From Streptomyces atratus (lineage in GTDB: Bacteria > Actinomycetota > Actinomycetes > Streptomycetales > Streptomycetaceae), in the NCBI RefSeq assembly GCF_900119365.1, contig NZ_FPJO01000004.1:310001-374000 (forward strand): DNA of 64,000 nt, given 5' to 3'. Both the position numbers and the translations under genes were made by a program. Within the stretch, counting starts at the first letter, position 1. Every line of letters starts with the position of its first letter. The notes beneath the pieces are model-generated. The model was not told the DNA's origin and searched no databases. It worked only from the letters and a program-made list of their open reading frames with translations. Shown in pieces: positions 1 to 7,663 of this stretch.

Positions 1-192
1 GCGCGTTCACGCCGTGACGTGGATACGCCACACCCATCCCGGGAAGCCGGGAGCGCGGCACCCCTTGACCTCCAGGCCGAGATCAACTGCAAGGTGACAC
101 GTAAACCTGTTCTCCCGGGCAACCGGGTGGCGACAGCACGCGTCTCCGAGATCGAAGCAGGCCACGGGGACGAACATGAGGAGACAGGAAAC

Positions 193-339
193 ATGGAAGA
201 GATCGCGGGTTCTGCGGTCGTGCGAGTCCTGAAGGGCGTGGGCTGGCTCGCGTTCAACGTGGTCGGTACGGTGGGCGACGTGCTCGCCACCCACATCCCG
301 TGGAACAAGCGGAGCGGGCGCTCGTCCACGGACAAGTAG
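193..339 (+). CDS. Small hypothetical protein, 48 aa
   Basis: I do not recognise a family. The reading frame is open further upstream, but the ATG at 193 has a good ribosome binding site (GAGGAGA at 178-184, 8 bases upstream), so I start there. The protein has a short acidic N-terminus, a hydrophobic stretch at about residues 15-32 that could be a membrane-associated helix, and a basic Lys/Arg/Ser-rich tail. No neighbour is close enough on the same strand to suggest an operon. It could be a small membrane peptide; the call rests on the start signal and codon bias only. Confidence 0.45.
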   Translation: MEEIAGSAVVRVLKGVGWLAFNVVGTVGDVLATHIPWNKRSGRSSTDK

Positions 340-530
340 CCCCGCCGAACGCGGGGCAGCCCTGGAGCGGGCGGTGTCCGGGCAGGCCCTTCCGAGGCGC
401 GATGTCCTCTGCGTGCCTGTCGCTCAGGGCGGGCTCACCCAGCTGCTGATGAGAGCACCGCGGTGCGGCGTACGCAGCTGCTCCGACGGTCAAGAGTCCG
501 GCAGGAGAAGCCAGACCTCGGAGAAGGCGA

Positions 531-797
531 GGCCGTGTCCGTGAGGCCGTGCGTGCGGGATACCGGGCGGCCTGGGGCTCCAGCCCTGTCCAGGTGGACG
601 AGGTCAGGAGGATCGCGGTCTACGAGACCGCCGACCCGGGAGTGGTCATCGCCGAGCATGTCGTGGTGGGATCGCTGCCGGCCAGGCGCACCACCTTCAC
701 CGTCCCCGGCCTCCTGATACTCCACGTCCATGGCGGATTGATCGCGCGGGCTCGCGACTACATGGACGGCCTGGGGGTCATCAGCGCCAGGGAATGA
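531..797 (+). pseudogene. SnoaL-like (NTF2-fold) protein, 3' remnant
   Basis: The frame reads as the C-terminal two thirds of a SnoaL/ketosteroid-isomerase-like protein: an REAVRAGYRAAWGSSP helix, a VVIAEHVVVG strand, a FTVPGLLILHV strand and an ARDYMDGLG ending typical of the family. The N-terminal part, where the catalytic cone begins, is not present in any frame between 340 and 530, and no convincing start codon precedes the fragment. I call it a truncated gene remnant. Related proteins act in polyketide cyclisation or as small-molecule isomerases, but this copy is probably not functional. Confidence 0.5.
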
Positions 798-873
798 ATG
801 CCGGTCATCGGGCCCCGGCGGTCTTGAGCCCGCGCCGCCGAAACTCGATCGCGCCGGGCCGGGGGGTCGCGAG

Positions 874-1410
874 TCAGTCCTGGTTCGCCGCGGACAGGGC
901 TTCGGTGATCATGCGGGCGGCGAAGTCGCGGTCGCCCGTGAGCCGATTGATGTGCTCCGCGAGCAGCAAAGCTGTGGCCTCCAGCGAATTCATCTCGTCC
1001 CCGGTCCAGTCGCCGTACTGCTTGCGCCACAGGCTGGGGCTCAGGCCGGTGCCGGCCGCGACGACCAGGCCGGTCATGGTGGGGATCACTTCGGGGCGGA
1101 TGCTCTTGGGCATCATGCGCAACGAGGTCACGAAGCTGGGCACGACGTACTCGATGACGTCCCTGTCGTGATCCTCGTAGGCCATCCGCAGCCACTGCAT
1201 GAACATGTAGATGAGCGTGCACGCGCCGTCCAGCACGTCATTGGCTTCTTCGGGGCCCAGGGACGCCGTGAACTGGTCCATCAATTGCTGCTGTTCGGCG
1301 TCGGTTGCGGTCTGGCCGTCGTAGATGGCTTTGAGCCGGGAGTCGATTGCCATGAGCGCTACACCCACATCGCCGGCAGGAGCGTACGCGGGGTCGCAGG
1401 ATGATGACAC
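874..1410 (-). CDS. Hypothetical protein, 178 aa
   Basis: No family recognised. The GTG at 1410 is preceded by GGGAGG with a 6-base spacer, which is better supported than the internal ATG at 1353. The protein is mostly predicted helical and acidic. It has a hydrophobic aromatic helix near residues 65-75 (LIYMFMQWLRMAYED) and no signal peptide or clear membrane segments. It stands alone, with about 260 bases to the divergent methyltransferase gene and no obvious operon partner. A soluble helical-bundle protein is the most that can be inferred. Confidence 0.65.
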   Translation of the reverse strand: MSSSCDPAYAPAGDVGVALMAIDSRLKAIYDGQTATDAEQQQLMDQFTASLGPEEANDVLDGACTLIYMFMQWLRMAYEDHDRDVIEYVVPSFVTSLRMMPKSIRPEVIPTMTGLVVAAGTGLSPSLWRKQYGDWTGDEMNSLEATALLLAEHINRLTGDRDFAARMITEALSAANQD

Positions 1411-1671
1411 AGGATTCCTCCCAGGGTGACCTTGGGTGATGTGGCGAGTTCATACAGTAGTCGCCGATGGAGTGGTGGTCCTGGGAATTGCGAATGATCG
1501 CTTCGCGGGGAATCGATCGAGACCGGCGTCTCCTGGGGGCCGGCGGCGGGACCGCAGCCGATCGGAAGACCTTGCCATCCGCACCGCACCGTCACGCCGG
1601 TGAGGTGGGGTCGATCCGTGTCTGTCCGCCGGTCTGTGGGAGGTCGGTGAGGGAGCCAGTACCCTTCGGCC

Positions 1672-2313
1672 ATGAGTGATCAACCAACTCCCGTGGTGGG
1701 CGGTCGCAGCCTGCCGAGGGGTGCCGCTGGGTATGCCGAGGCGGCGGACGTGCTCGCTGTTCAGTACGAGCAAGTCACCTTCGACGAAGTCCACCGTGAC
1801 GTGCTGCAGTTCGTTCCCGTCGTGCCGGCCCGGATTCTGGACGTGGGGGCAGGGACCGGGCGCGATGCCACCGCGTTGGCGGCTCGCGGGCACACCGTCG
1901 TGGCCGTCGAGCCGACCCCTGAACTGCGGGAGCATGCACAGCGACTTCATGCGGGCAGTGGCATCGACTGGGTCGATGACGCTCTTCCGGACCTGACGCT
2001 GAGCGGTCACCCGGACCGGTTCGATGCGGTCTTCGTCACCGCGGTGTGGATGCATCTGGATGCCGAGGAACGTCGACGTGCGACGGCCAGGATCGCCGCG
2101 TTGTTGGTTGCTGGTGGCCGATTCTTCGTGAATGTCCGGCACGGCCCTGTGCCCGAGGGGCGCCACATGTTCGACGTATCTGCTGCAGAGACAGCCGAGT
2201 TGGGCAGTGCGCATGGGTTGCACACCGTCCATTGCGGCGAGCGTCCCGATCTTCATGGCCGTGACGACGTCCGATGGAGCTGCCTGGTCCTCCAAGCGGA
2301 CAGGATTCAGTAA
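1672..2313 (+). CDS. Class I SAM-dependent methyltransferase
   Basis: This 213-aa protein carries a Rossmann-fold methyltransferase motif [12 protein letters not shown], at about residues 56-66. An acidic motif II (AVEPTPEL) ends the second beta strand, and a post-motif [13 protein letters not shown] precedes a GGRFFVNV strand (motif III). This is the usual layout of small cytoplasmic methyltransferases of the Methyltransf_11/25 type. The substrate cannot be read from the sequence. The length is normal for a single-domain enzyme and the frame looks intact. The next downstream frame begins immediately after its TAA stop. Confidence 0.85.
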   Translation: MSDQPTPVVGGRSLPRGAAGYAEAADVLAVQYEQVTFDEVHRDVLQFVPVVPARILDVGAGTGRDATALAARGHTVVAVEPTPELREHAQRLHAGSGIDWVDDALPDLTLSGHPDRFDAVFVTAVWMHLDAEERRRATARIAALLVAGGRFFVNVRHGPVPEGRHMFDVSAAETAELGSAHGLHTVHCGERPDLHGRDDVRWSCLVLQADRIQ

Positions 2314-2314
2314 C

Positions 2315-2551
2315 TTGCTCAACACCTTGGAGGCACTCGAACGCCGCGTCGCCGACCGGCACTTGGCCGAAGCGGCTGCCCACGGGGAGTATGACCCGCT
2401 TGCTGATCAACTTCCATGGGAGACGCGGGGAAACGCAGATGCCCTGCGCACCGAGCTCGCGGCCTGGCCGGTTCGTCGCGCTCTGCGCGGCTTCAAGCCC
2501 AGGATGTTTCCGATGGCCCGCCGCACGACGCTGAAGCCGGTCGGCTCTTGA
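2315..2551 (+). CDS. Unrecognised short frame, possible gene remnant
   Basis: An open frame follows the methyltransferase stop directly and has Streptomyces-like codon usage. It is rich in Ala/Glu/Arg and predicted helical ([17 protein letters not shown] near its start), with a basic C-terminus. The only start near the beginning is a TTG at 2315, without a clear ribosome binding site, so it may be the 3' part of a lost gene. Its end abuts the broken HxlR gene on the other strand. I do not recognise the family. Confidence 0.25.
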   Translation: MLNTLEALERRVADRHLAEAAAHGEYDPLADQLPWETRGNADALRTELAAWPVRRALRGFKPRMFPMARRTTLKPVGS

Positions 2552-2554
2552 CGG

Positions 2555-2853
2555 GTGTGGCTGCCGCCCGTTGCGGCGCCCGGTCGAATCGGTCGCGGGA
2601 CTCCTCGATGTGTGCCAAGTAGTGGCGAGTCCATACGTACATGCCGTAGACGGTGTGCGCAGCGCTTGGCCCGCGTCCGTAAGCGCGTATTCCACGCGTG
2701 GCGGCACGGTCGGGTAGACGGTGCGCTCGACGAGCCCGTCGCGTTCGAGTCCGCGCAGCGTCTGCGTGAGCATCTTGTGACTGATGCCCTCCACCTCACC
2801 GCGAAGTGCGTGAAGCGCAGGGTGCGCTCGCCGAGGATGGTGACCACCAGCAA
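2555..2853 (-). pseudogene. HxlR-family transcriptional regulator, frameshifted and truncated
   Basis: On the minus strand three frames together spell an HxlR winged-helix regulator. They give [17 protein letters not shown] in the first, then [20 protein letters not shown] and [19 protein letters not shown] in the second, then [20 protein letters not shown] in the third. Two frameshifts therefore interrupt it. The N-terminal Cys-containing segment and first helix of the family are absent, because the sequence changes abruptly at about 2853 into the 3' half of a VOC gene on the other strand. HxlR genes often lie divergent from the gene they control, so this looks like a regulator-target pair destroyed by one deletion. 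Confidence 0.75.
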
Positions 2854-3101
2854 TCGGTGACTTCCTGGTCATCGCCGGTCCGCCTGCGGAACGCGCCCAC
2901 TATGCCCACGCCAGCGCCACCGTGATCGTCGACGACCTCGACACCTTGACCAAAACGCTTGCGACCGCCGGCGCCGAGATCACCACACCGGAAAGCACCA
3001 GTGCCACCGGGCGTTACCTGTACGCGCGCCGTCGTGGCGGCGCAGAGGTCGAGTATGTGGAATGGGTCCCGGAATTGGTGGATCGCATCGTGCATGCGTA
3101 G
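2853..3101 (+). pseudogene. VOC (glyoxalase-fold) protein, 3' half only
   Basis: From 2853 the plus strand encodes the second half of a VOC-family protein: [19 protein letters not shown], then TVIVDDLDTLTKTLATAGAE, then a VEYVEWVPELVDRIV ending and TAG at 3099-3101. The first beta-alpha-beta-beta-beta module and any start codon are missing. The 5' boundary coincides with the truncated end of the HxlR remnant on the opposite strand, so a single deletion probably removed the intergenic region and both gene starts. It should be non-functional. Confidence 0.7.
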
Positions 3102-3116
3102 CGGTGCGTCGGTGCT

Positions 3117-3132
3117 CCCGGACGAGTCCGGG
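3117..3132. terminator. Hairpin, candidate terminator
   Basis: Arms CCCGGAC and GTCCGGG are perfect with a 2-base loop (probably opened to 4 in RNA). The hairpin sits 16 bases after the VOC remnant stop and about 107 bases before the acetyltransferase gene. It has no T-run, as is usual for Streptomyces terminators. Confidence 0.4.
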
Positions 3133-3238
3133 GACGGACCCTCCGTCAGGCCGGGGGCGGGTACGCGTCCGGGGCGAGCCCGGGACGCAGCCGGTCGTCC
3201 GAGGCTTCTGACCGGCGGGCGTGCGGTAGGTTGCCGTC

Positions 3239-3787
3239 ATGACTGAGCTTGGACACATCGCCTGGCCGCCTGCCCCGATCAGGACCGGGCGGCTCGTGCT
3301 CCGTGAGTCCGAGGCGCGGGACCGTGCGGCGTTCATCGAACTGTTCGCCTCGCCGGAGGTGGGTACCTACATCGGTGGCCCTCGGCCGCGTGATGAGCTC
3401 GAGCGTGCGGTGCCTGAGGTGCCCGGGCGGCGCCCTGGCTTTTTCGTGGTCGATCTCGACGGAGCGATGATCGGCATGGTCACGCTCGATCGGCGTGACG
3501 CGGAGCGTCCGGGGCACGTCCGTCCGGATGCCGGGGAGGTCGACCTCGGCTACATGTTCCTGCCGGAGGCGTGGGGATGCGGGTACGCCGCCGAGGCGTG
3601 CGCGGCGGCACTCGGCTGGTTCGCCGGCGCGCTACCCGGCGAGCCGGTGGTGCTCTGCACCCAGTCCGCCAACGACCGCGCGATGCGCCTCGCGGCGAAG
3701 CTGGGGTTCACCGAGGTGGAGCGGTTCGAGGAGTACGGTGCCGAGCAGTGGTTCGGCGTATGGACCTCGGTCACGCCGCCCGGTTGA
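3239..3787 (+). CDS. GNAT-family N-acetyltransferase (RimJ/RimL type)
   Basis: The 182-aa protein begins with the RTGRLVLRESEARD segment typical of RimJ/RimL-like acetyltransferases. It has the central DLGYMFLPEAWGCGYAAEA stretch that forms beta4 and the acetyl-CoA pyrophosphate loop (variant Q/R-x-x-G-x-G/A). It ends with the ANDRAMRLAAKLGFTEVERF helix-strand common to this group. Such enzymes transfer acetyl from acetyl-CoA to an amine of a protein or small molecule; the acceptor is unknown. The ATG at 3239 gives the conserved N-terminus. Its 3' end overlaps the end of a convergent broken methyltransferase by 17 bases. Confidence 0.85.
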   Translation: MTELGHIAWPPAPIRTGRLVLRESEARDRAAFIELFASPEVGTYIGGPRPRDELERAVPEVPGRRPGFFVVDLDGAMIGMVTLDRRDAERPGHVRPDAGEVDLGYMFLPEAWGCGYAAEACAAALGWFAGALPGEPVVLCTQSANDRAMRLAAKLGFTEVERFEEYGAEQWFGVWTSVTPPG

Positions 3788-4169
3788 GCTCGTACTCGAC
3801 AGCGTGGATCCACGAGGCCACCGGTCGGGGAGGGCGAGTAAGTGGGCGCCGGACCCGGAGAGCTTCCGGGACGGATTTGCGCTGGTCGGTCCAGTGCCAG
3901 GCTTGGGCATATGTGAGGACGTCGATGGAGGCGGAGGCCGGCGGCAGGTTGTTGCCGTCCCCGATCACAAGGGGGATTCCGGGCAGGCCGAGACGGAATT
4001 GGGAGGCCATCCCGGGGCCGGCCCCGACATCGGCGACGCGGGTGCCCGCCAAGGGGGAGCCGGTGAGTTCCTCGACAGCGTCGAGCAGTTCGGACGGGTA
4101 TGAAGGACGGTTCGCAGCGCAGCTGGCGGCAGCCGTGTCGAACGAGCGAGCTTGCGAAGTGGTGGTCAT
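3771..4169 (-). pseudogene. SAM-dependent methyltransferase with internal deletion
   Basis: The start (MTTTSQARSFDTAAASCAAN) and motif I (RVADVGAGPGMA) match Methyltransf_11 proteins, and WHWTDQRKSVPEALRV later matches their C-terminal half. Motif I runs straight into SQFRLGLPGIPLVIGDGN, so about 20-30 residues that normally hold beta2 and motif II are missing. The last third is compressed into about 30 unrelated-looking residues. Total length is 132 aa against about 250 for intact relatives. The frame is open but the SAM pocket cannot form, so I call it a deletion-derived pseudogene. Confidence 0.65.
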
Positions 4170-4182
4170 CCGAACATTGTTG

Positions 4183-4317
4183 ACGGTTGCAGGTGCTTGA
4201 TGCCGGGATGGGGATCGTGGCCTTGATCCTGCGCCGTCTCAGGTAGGAGCGGTTGCTGCGGGCGTCGTACGTCTTGTCCGCGCGGACCCGGTCCGGACAT
4301 TTCCGTGCCCGCTCACG
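4183..4317 (-). mobile_element. IS5-type transposase remnant
   Basis: About 45 residues on the minus strand (CPDRVRADKTYDARSNRSYL followed by RRRRIKATIP) resemble the segment of IS5-group DDE transposases that contains the second catalytic Asp and the RxxLRRRGI helix. Nothing before or after it continues the transposase, and no terminal inverted repeats are visible. It is fused in frame to a Ku fragment, so it marks an old insertion and deletion event. Confidence 0.55.
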
Positions 4318-4326
4318 CCCCGGCCG

Positions 4327-4437
4327 GTCGAGCTCTTCATCGGTGACCGGGAGGAGCCCGTCCTCGGTGACCTCGTAGCCCTTGCCGATCTCCTCCTGTG
4401 GCACGACCGCGTCCTCGATCTCGCGGACCTTGCCACT
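4327..4437 (-). pseudogene. Ku (DNA end-binding) protein fragment
   Basis: The 37-residue stretch KVREIEDAVVPQEEIGKGYE plus VTEDGLLPVTDEELDRP matches the part of bacterial Ku just after the N-terminal strands (usual form KVCELDGxEVPxxEIGKGYEV..VIPVTDEDL). Bacterial Ku works with LigD in non-homologous end joining. Here only this segment is left, bounded by the esterase stop codon on one side and the transposase remnant on the other. It is a relic of a Ku paralogue, many of which occur in Streptomyces arms. Confidence 0.6.
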
Positions 4438-5199
4438 CAGCCCTCGTCGGACCGCCACAACCAGCGGAGGGCATCGGGGAGCAGGACGCCGCCGTGGTTG
4501 GGGCTGTGACCGCCGTCACCCAGGACCAGGCGGAAGTCGTAGCCGGCTTCCGCGAGTGCGGACGCAATGCGCAGGTTGTTGGCGCCAGTTCCCCTCGGGC
4601 TCATTCCAGCGCAGGTCACGATGGCCTGCTTGGAGGAAGATGCGCAGCGGCTTGCTGGGGACGCGTGGAATGAGTTCCGGGTAGGGGTTGCCGTCGGGCA
4701 TCTGCGTGAAGCTGGACAGGAACGCGCTGACCCGGCGGAACTTGTCGGGGCGCAGCCATGCTGCGGTGAAGGCGCAGTTGCCACCACTGTTGCCACCGCA
4801 GATGCCCCACTGATCGGGGTCCTCGGCGACCGAGTAGCGCTTCGTGACCTCAGGGATGATCTCGCCCAGGAGAAAGCCGGCGTACCGATCGTCGAACGCG
4901 TCGTACTCGATGTTGCGGTTCTTCGGATCCTCGGCGCCGGGGAAGACACCAGGGTCGACGAACACCCCGATGGTGACCGGGATGGCACCACGGTGGACGA
5001 GGTTGTCCAGGACGATCGAGCCGCGGACTTCCCCATCCGGGTCCAGGTACCACCATCCATCCTGGAACACCATGAGCGACGCCGGCTTGGAAGGGTTGTA
5101 TCCCGTCGGCACGTGGACCCAGAACTTCCGGGACGTGCCTGGGTAGATCGTGCTGTCGTTCCAGTTGAACTCCATCGTCTCGCCGGCCTCGATCGTCAT
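4437..5199 (-). pseudogene. Enterochelin-esterase-like alpha/beta hydrolase with one frameshift
   Basis: From the ATG at 5199 the protein reads as an esterase-D/Fes-type hydrolase. It has FWVHVPTGY near residue 27, MVFQDGWWYLDPDG near residue 43, and a nucleophile elbow GICGGNSGGNCAF with Ser138. At about 4584 (after WNEPEGNW) the frame must shift to continue into ANNLRIASALAEAGYDFRLV and the catalytic-His segment GDGGHSPNHGG. One extra C, or a loss of two bases, explains the break. Either the gene is recently inactivated or the base call is wrong. Intact members are cytoplasmic serine hydrolases of uncertain substrate, often near sugar or xenobiotic genes. Confidence 0.75.
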
Positions 5200-5442
5200 G
5201 CAGGCCAACCTAAGACCGACCGGCAATAGGGGGGCGGCGTCGCGGGGCTGGGCACGCACATCTGCCGCGTTGTCGTCAATCAACAACGCTCCGCGTTGCC
5301 TCAATCCTCCGCCTTGCAGCTGCACGCACCCAGCCCCGCTCCTTCACCCACCCCCCAATTGCCGGTCGGTCTAAGAGGGATCGCGACCTGACTCGAAGGG
5401 GTTTAGGGCAACTAGCGCCTGTCGTACGGTGTGTTCCGGCGT

Positions 5443-6327
5443 TTATGCGCCCGCACCTTCGGCGGCGGCCCTCACGCGGTTGCGGAGCGTGCCGATGTGC
5501 TCGACCTCGACCTCGACGACGTCGCCGGGGCTCAGATGGCGGCCGGAGAATACGCCGGCGCCGCGTGGTGTTCCGGTGAGGATCACGTCTCCGGGTTCGA
5601 GGGTCTGATAGCGGGAGAGGCAGGAGATCAGCTCGGACACGTCGTGGATGAAGCTGCTGGTGCGGTCGTTCTGGCGTACGTCGCCGTTGACCAGGGTGCG
5701 CAGGCGCAGGTCGAGCGGAGCGGTGAACTCGTCCGGGGTGACCAGGCAGGGGCCGAGCGGTTTGAAGGTGTCGAAGCTCTTGGCCACGCCGATGGACGCG
5801 GTCGGATCGCCCGACATCGCGCGCTGCTGGATATCGCGCGCGGAGACGTCGTTGGCGATGGTCAGGCCGGCGATGTGGCTCGCAGCCTCGGCGGCGGAGA
5901 CCGCGCTCGCGGACCGGCCGATCACGACGGCCACCTCGCCCTCGTAGTCGACCTGGCCGGCCGCGACGGCCGGGAGGTGGATGTCGTCGCCCGGTGCGAT
6001 GACCGCGGAACCGGCGACCAGTTGGAAATTCGGCTCAGCGGGCAGGGTGATGTCGTTGCGCCCCATCGCGGCGAACATCTCCAGGGCCTCCTCCGCGTGA
6101 CTGGGGTAGTTGAGGCCGACGATCAGGATCTTCCCGGGCCGGGGGACGGGGGCGTGCACCCGGACCTCGGCGAGGGCGACCCGCCGGACGACCGCCGCCG
6201 CGCGTGCGGCGGCGATACCCGGTCCGCGCAGAAGGGCGCCCAGATCGGCGAAGGGGAGGTCGAGTACGGAGAGCTCGCCGGGGCTCTCCTCCCTGGCGAT
6301 GCCCAGGGCTGTGCTGTACAGACGCAT
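5443..6327 (-). CDS. Fumarylacetoacetate hydrolase (FAH) family protein
   Basis: This 294-aa protein has the C-terminal FAH fold. KILIVGLNYPSHAEE is near residue 66, and the metal ligands are in VDYEGEVAVVIGR (Glu129, Glu131) and IANDVSARDIQ (Asp160). The SPGDVVEVEVEHIGTLRNRV ending is typical. Family members hydrolyse or decarboxylate 2-oxo acids and ring-cleavage products (fumarylpyruvate, 2-hydroxyhepta-2,4-dienedioate). The ATG at 6327 has GGGAG six bases upstream. Two 21-bp inverted repeats lie 30-73 bases upstream, between it and the divergent tetR gene, so it is probably repressed by that TetR and acts late in the neighbouring ring-degradation pathway. Confidence 0.88.
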   Translation of the reverse strand: MRLYSTALGIAREESPGELSVLDLPFADLGALLRGPGIAAARAAAVVRRVALAEVRVHAPVPRPGKILIVGLNYPSHAEEALEMFAAMGRNDITLPAEPNFQLVAGSAVIAPGDDIHLPAVAAGQVDYEGEVAVVIGRSASAVSAAEAASHIAGLTIANDVSARDIQQRAMSGDPTASIGVAKSFDTFKPLGPCLVTPDEFTAPLDLRLRTLVNGDVRQNDRTSSFIHDVSELISCLSRYQTLEPGDVILTGTPRGAGVFSGRHLSPGDVVEVEVEHIGTLRNRVRAAAEGAGA

Positions 6328-6356
6328 CACGGACTCCCGCGTGTTGGGACCACATT

Positions 6357-6400
6357 CTCTTGTTTCCGAGTCAAGACATGTCTTGTCCCGAAGTCAAGAG
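6357..6400. promoter_or_regulatory. Two tandem 21-bp inverted repeats, probable TetR operators
   Basis: Sites at 6357-6377 (CTCTTG, 9-base spacer TTTCCGAGT, CAAGAC) and 6380-6400 (GTCTTG, spacer TCCCGAAGT, CAAGAG) lie in the intergenic region between the FAH and tetR genes. Their junction forms a perfect 14-bp palindrome CAAGACATGTCTTG (6372-6385). They match the two sites downstream of tetR at 7058-7112 in arm sequence, spacer length and partly spacer sequence. Position and symmetry suit autoregulation plus control of the FAH gene. This is inference from sequence only. Confidence 0.7.
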
Positions 6401-6483
6401 CTCATCGGTTGCCGAGTCGCTGTTCTCGGATGCGGAGCATGCGGCGGACGGAGGCGGGGGTGTGCCGCCTAGGCTGGGTTGCT

Positions 6484-7050
6484 ATGCCAAGGAACCGTCA
6501 GCAGATCCCGAAAGCCGAGCGCGAGGCCGTCCTGGTCGACTGCGCCTGGGAGCTCTTCGCCGCCAAGGGGTACAAGGGGACCAGTCTGACCGAGGTCGGA
6601 AAGGCGGCCGGCGTCGCGGCCAATGCCGTGCGCTGGTACTTCCCGACCAAGGATGACCTGTTCGCCGCCGCGCTGGACCGCCTCTTCCTGCGTGAGCGGG
6701 AGCGGGTGGAGGTGGATCCTGCGATCGGAGGGGATCCGCGGCAGCAGCTGGTGACGTTCCTTGCCGATCTGGAGGCGTATCGCGGGTTGCATCGGGAGGC
6801 GTATGACCGCATGGACGCGTCGCCCGCCCTCGCCGAGGTCTACTCCCGCATGCGGGAATGGCTGGAGGACCGCCTTCTCGCGGCCGTCGCGAACCAGCTG
6901 CCCGAGGGGGTCGATGTCGCGCCCGTGGCGGATATGGCGCATGTGCTCTTCGAGGGGCTGCTGGTCAGTGCCCGGGGGCTGGACCGGTCGATCGGGGAGT
7001 TCATCGACCTCCTCATGGAGGCGCTGGTGGCCGTCGCGGCGGCGCGCTGA
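6484..7050 (+). CDS. TetR/AcrR-family transcriptional regulator
   Basis: The ATG at 6484 gives a 188-aa protein with an N-terminal TetR DNA-binding domain: ELFAAKGYKGTSLTEVGKAA followed by GVAANAVRWYFPTKDDLF (HTH at about residues 22-52). The C-terminal ligand-binding half is unrecognised and helical. The frame is open far upstream, but that stretch is antisense to the FAH gene and should not be translated. Paired 21-bp inverted repeats lie on both sides of the gene, so it probably represses its own gene, the divergent FAH gene and the downstream VOC-monooxygenase-oxidoreductase operon. A pathway intermediate would be the likely inducer. Confidence 0.88.
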   Translation: MPRNRQQIPKAEREAVLVDCAWELFAAKGYKGTSLTEVGKAAGVAANAVRWYFPTKDDLFAAALDRLFLRERERVEVDPAIGGDPRQQLVTFLADLEAYRGLHREAYDRMDASPALAEVYSRMREWLEDRLLAAVANQLPEGVDVAPVADMAHVLFEGLLVSARGLDRSIGEFIDLLMEALVAVAAAR

Positions 7051-7057
7051 CATCCAT

Positions 7058-7112
7058 CTCTTGACTGTCATACAAGAGCCCGCCTAAGGTTCTCTTGTAT
7101 GATAGCCAAGAG
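7058..7112. promoter_or_regulatory. Second pair of 21-bp inverted repeats upstream of the catabolic operon
   Basis: Site 7058-7078 is CTCTTG, spacer ACTGTCATA, CAAGAG. Site 7092-7112 is CTCTTG, spacer TATGATAGC, CAAGAG. Read in opposite orientations the two are identical at 19 of 21 positions. They lie just after the tetR stop and 36-90 bases before the VOC start codon, where they would overlap its promoter. Together with 6357-6400 they define a shared consensus STCTTG-N9-CAAGAS. Confidence 0.75.
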
Positions 7113-7147
7113 GGCTGTCGTGCCCTCGATAAGGAGGTCGCCGCTCC

Positions 7148-7663
7148 ATGGCTTCTCCAGGCAAACTCGCCCACATCGTCCTGCGCACCGGCCGTCTGTC
7201 GCCCATGACCGACTGGTACGTACGCGTCCTCGAAGGCCGCGTCACTTTCGCCAACGAGGCCCTCGCCTTCCTGACCTACGACGACGAGCACCACCGTGTC
7301 GCGCTTATCGCCACCGGAGCGTCCGAGCGTCCGACGGACGCGCACACCGGTCTGCACCACGCGGCGTTCACCTACACCACGCTCGGAGACCTGCTCGGTA
7401 CGTACCAGCGGCTGAAGAAGGACGGCATCCTGCCCTTCTGGTGCATCAACCACGGCCCGACCACCTCGATGTACTTCGAGGATCCCGACGGCAATCACAT
7501 CGAGCTCCAGATCGACAACTTCGCCACCGAGGAAGCCCTCGACGAGTGGTTCCGGTCCGGAGCCTTCGAAGCCAATCCGATCGGGGTCGAGTTCGACCCC
7601 GACGACCTGGTGCGCCGCTTCGACGCCGGTGAGTCCTTCGCCGAACTGGTCAGGCGCGCATGA
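7148..7663 (+). CDS. VOC-family protein, probable single-domain extradiol dioxygenase or related enzyme
   Basis: 171 aa, with a strong ribosome binding site AAGGAGG ten bases before the ATG. Both VOC modules are present. The expected metal ligands of the type I extradiol dioxygenase/glyoxalase fold are His9 (LAHIVLR), His70 or His71 (TGLHHAAF) and Glu119 (DPDGNHIELQ). The closest named relatives I can recall are BphC-like ring-cleaving proteins and VOC partners of flavin monooxygenases. It starts a TetR-controlled operon and overlaps the monooxygenase gene by four bases (ATGA), so the two are translationally coupled. Ring cleavage is an inference from context. Confidence 0.82.
   Translation: MASPGKLAHIVLRTGRLSPMTDWYVRVLEGRVTFANEALAFLTYDDEHHRVALIATGASERPTDAHTGLHHAAFTYTTLGDLLGTYQRLKKDGILPFWCINHGPTTSMYFEDPDGNHIELQIDNFATEEALDEWFRSGAFEANPIGVEFDPDDLVRRFDAGESFAELVRRA

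Noticed and set aside
5431..6483. Upstream extension of the TetR gene (over 300 codons)
   Set aside because: It is antisense to the FAH gene; the HTH begins just after the ATG at 6484.
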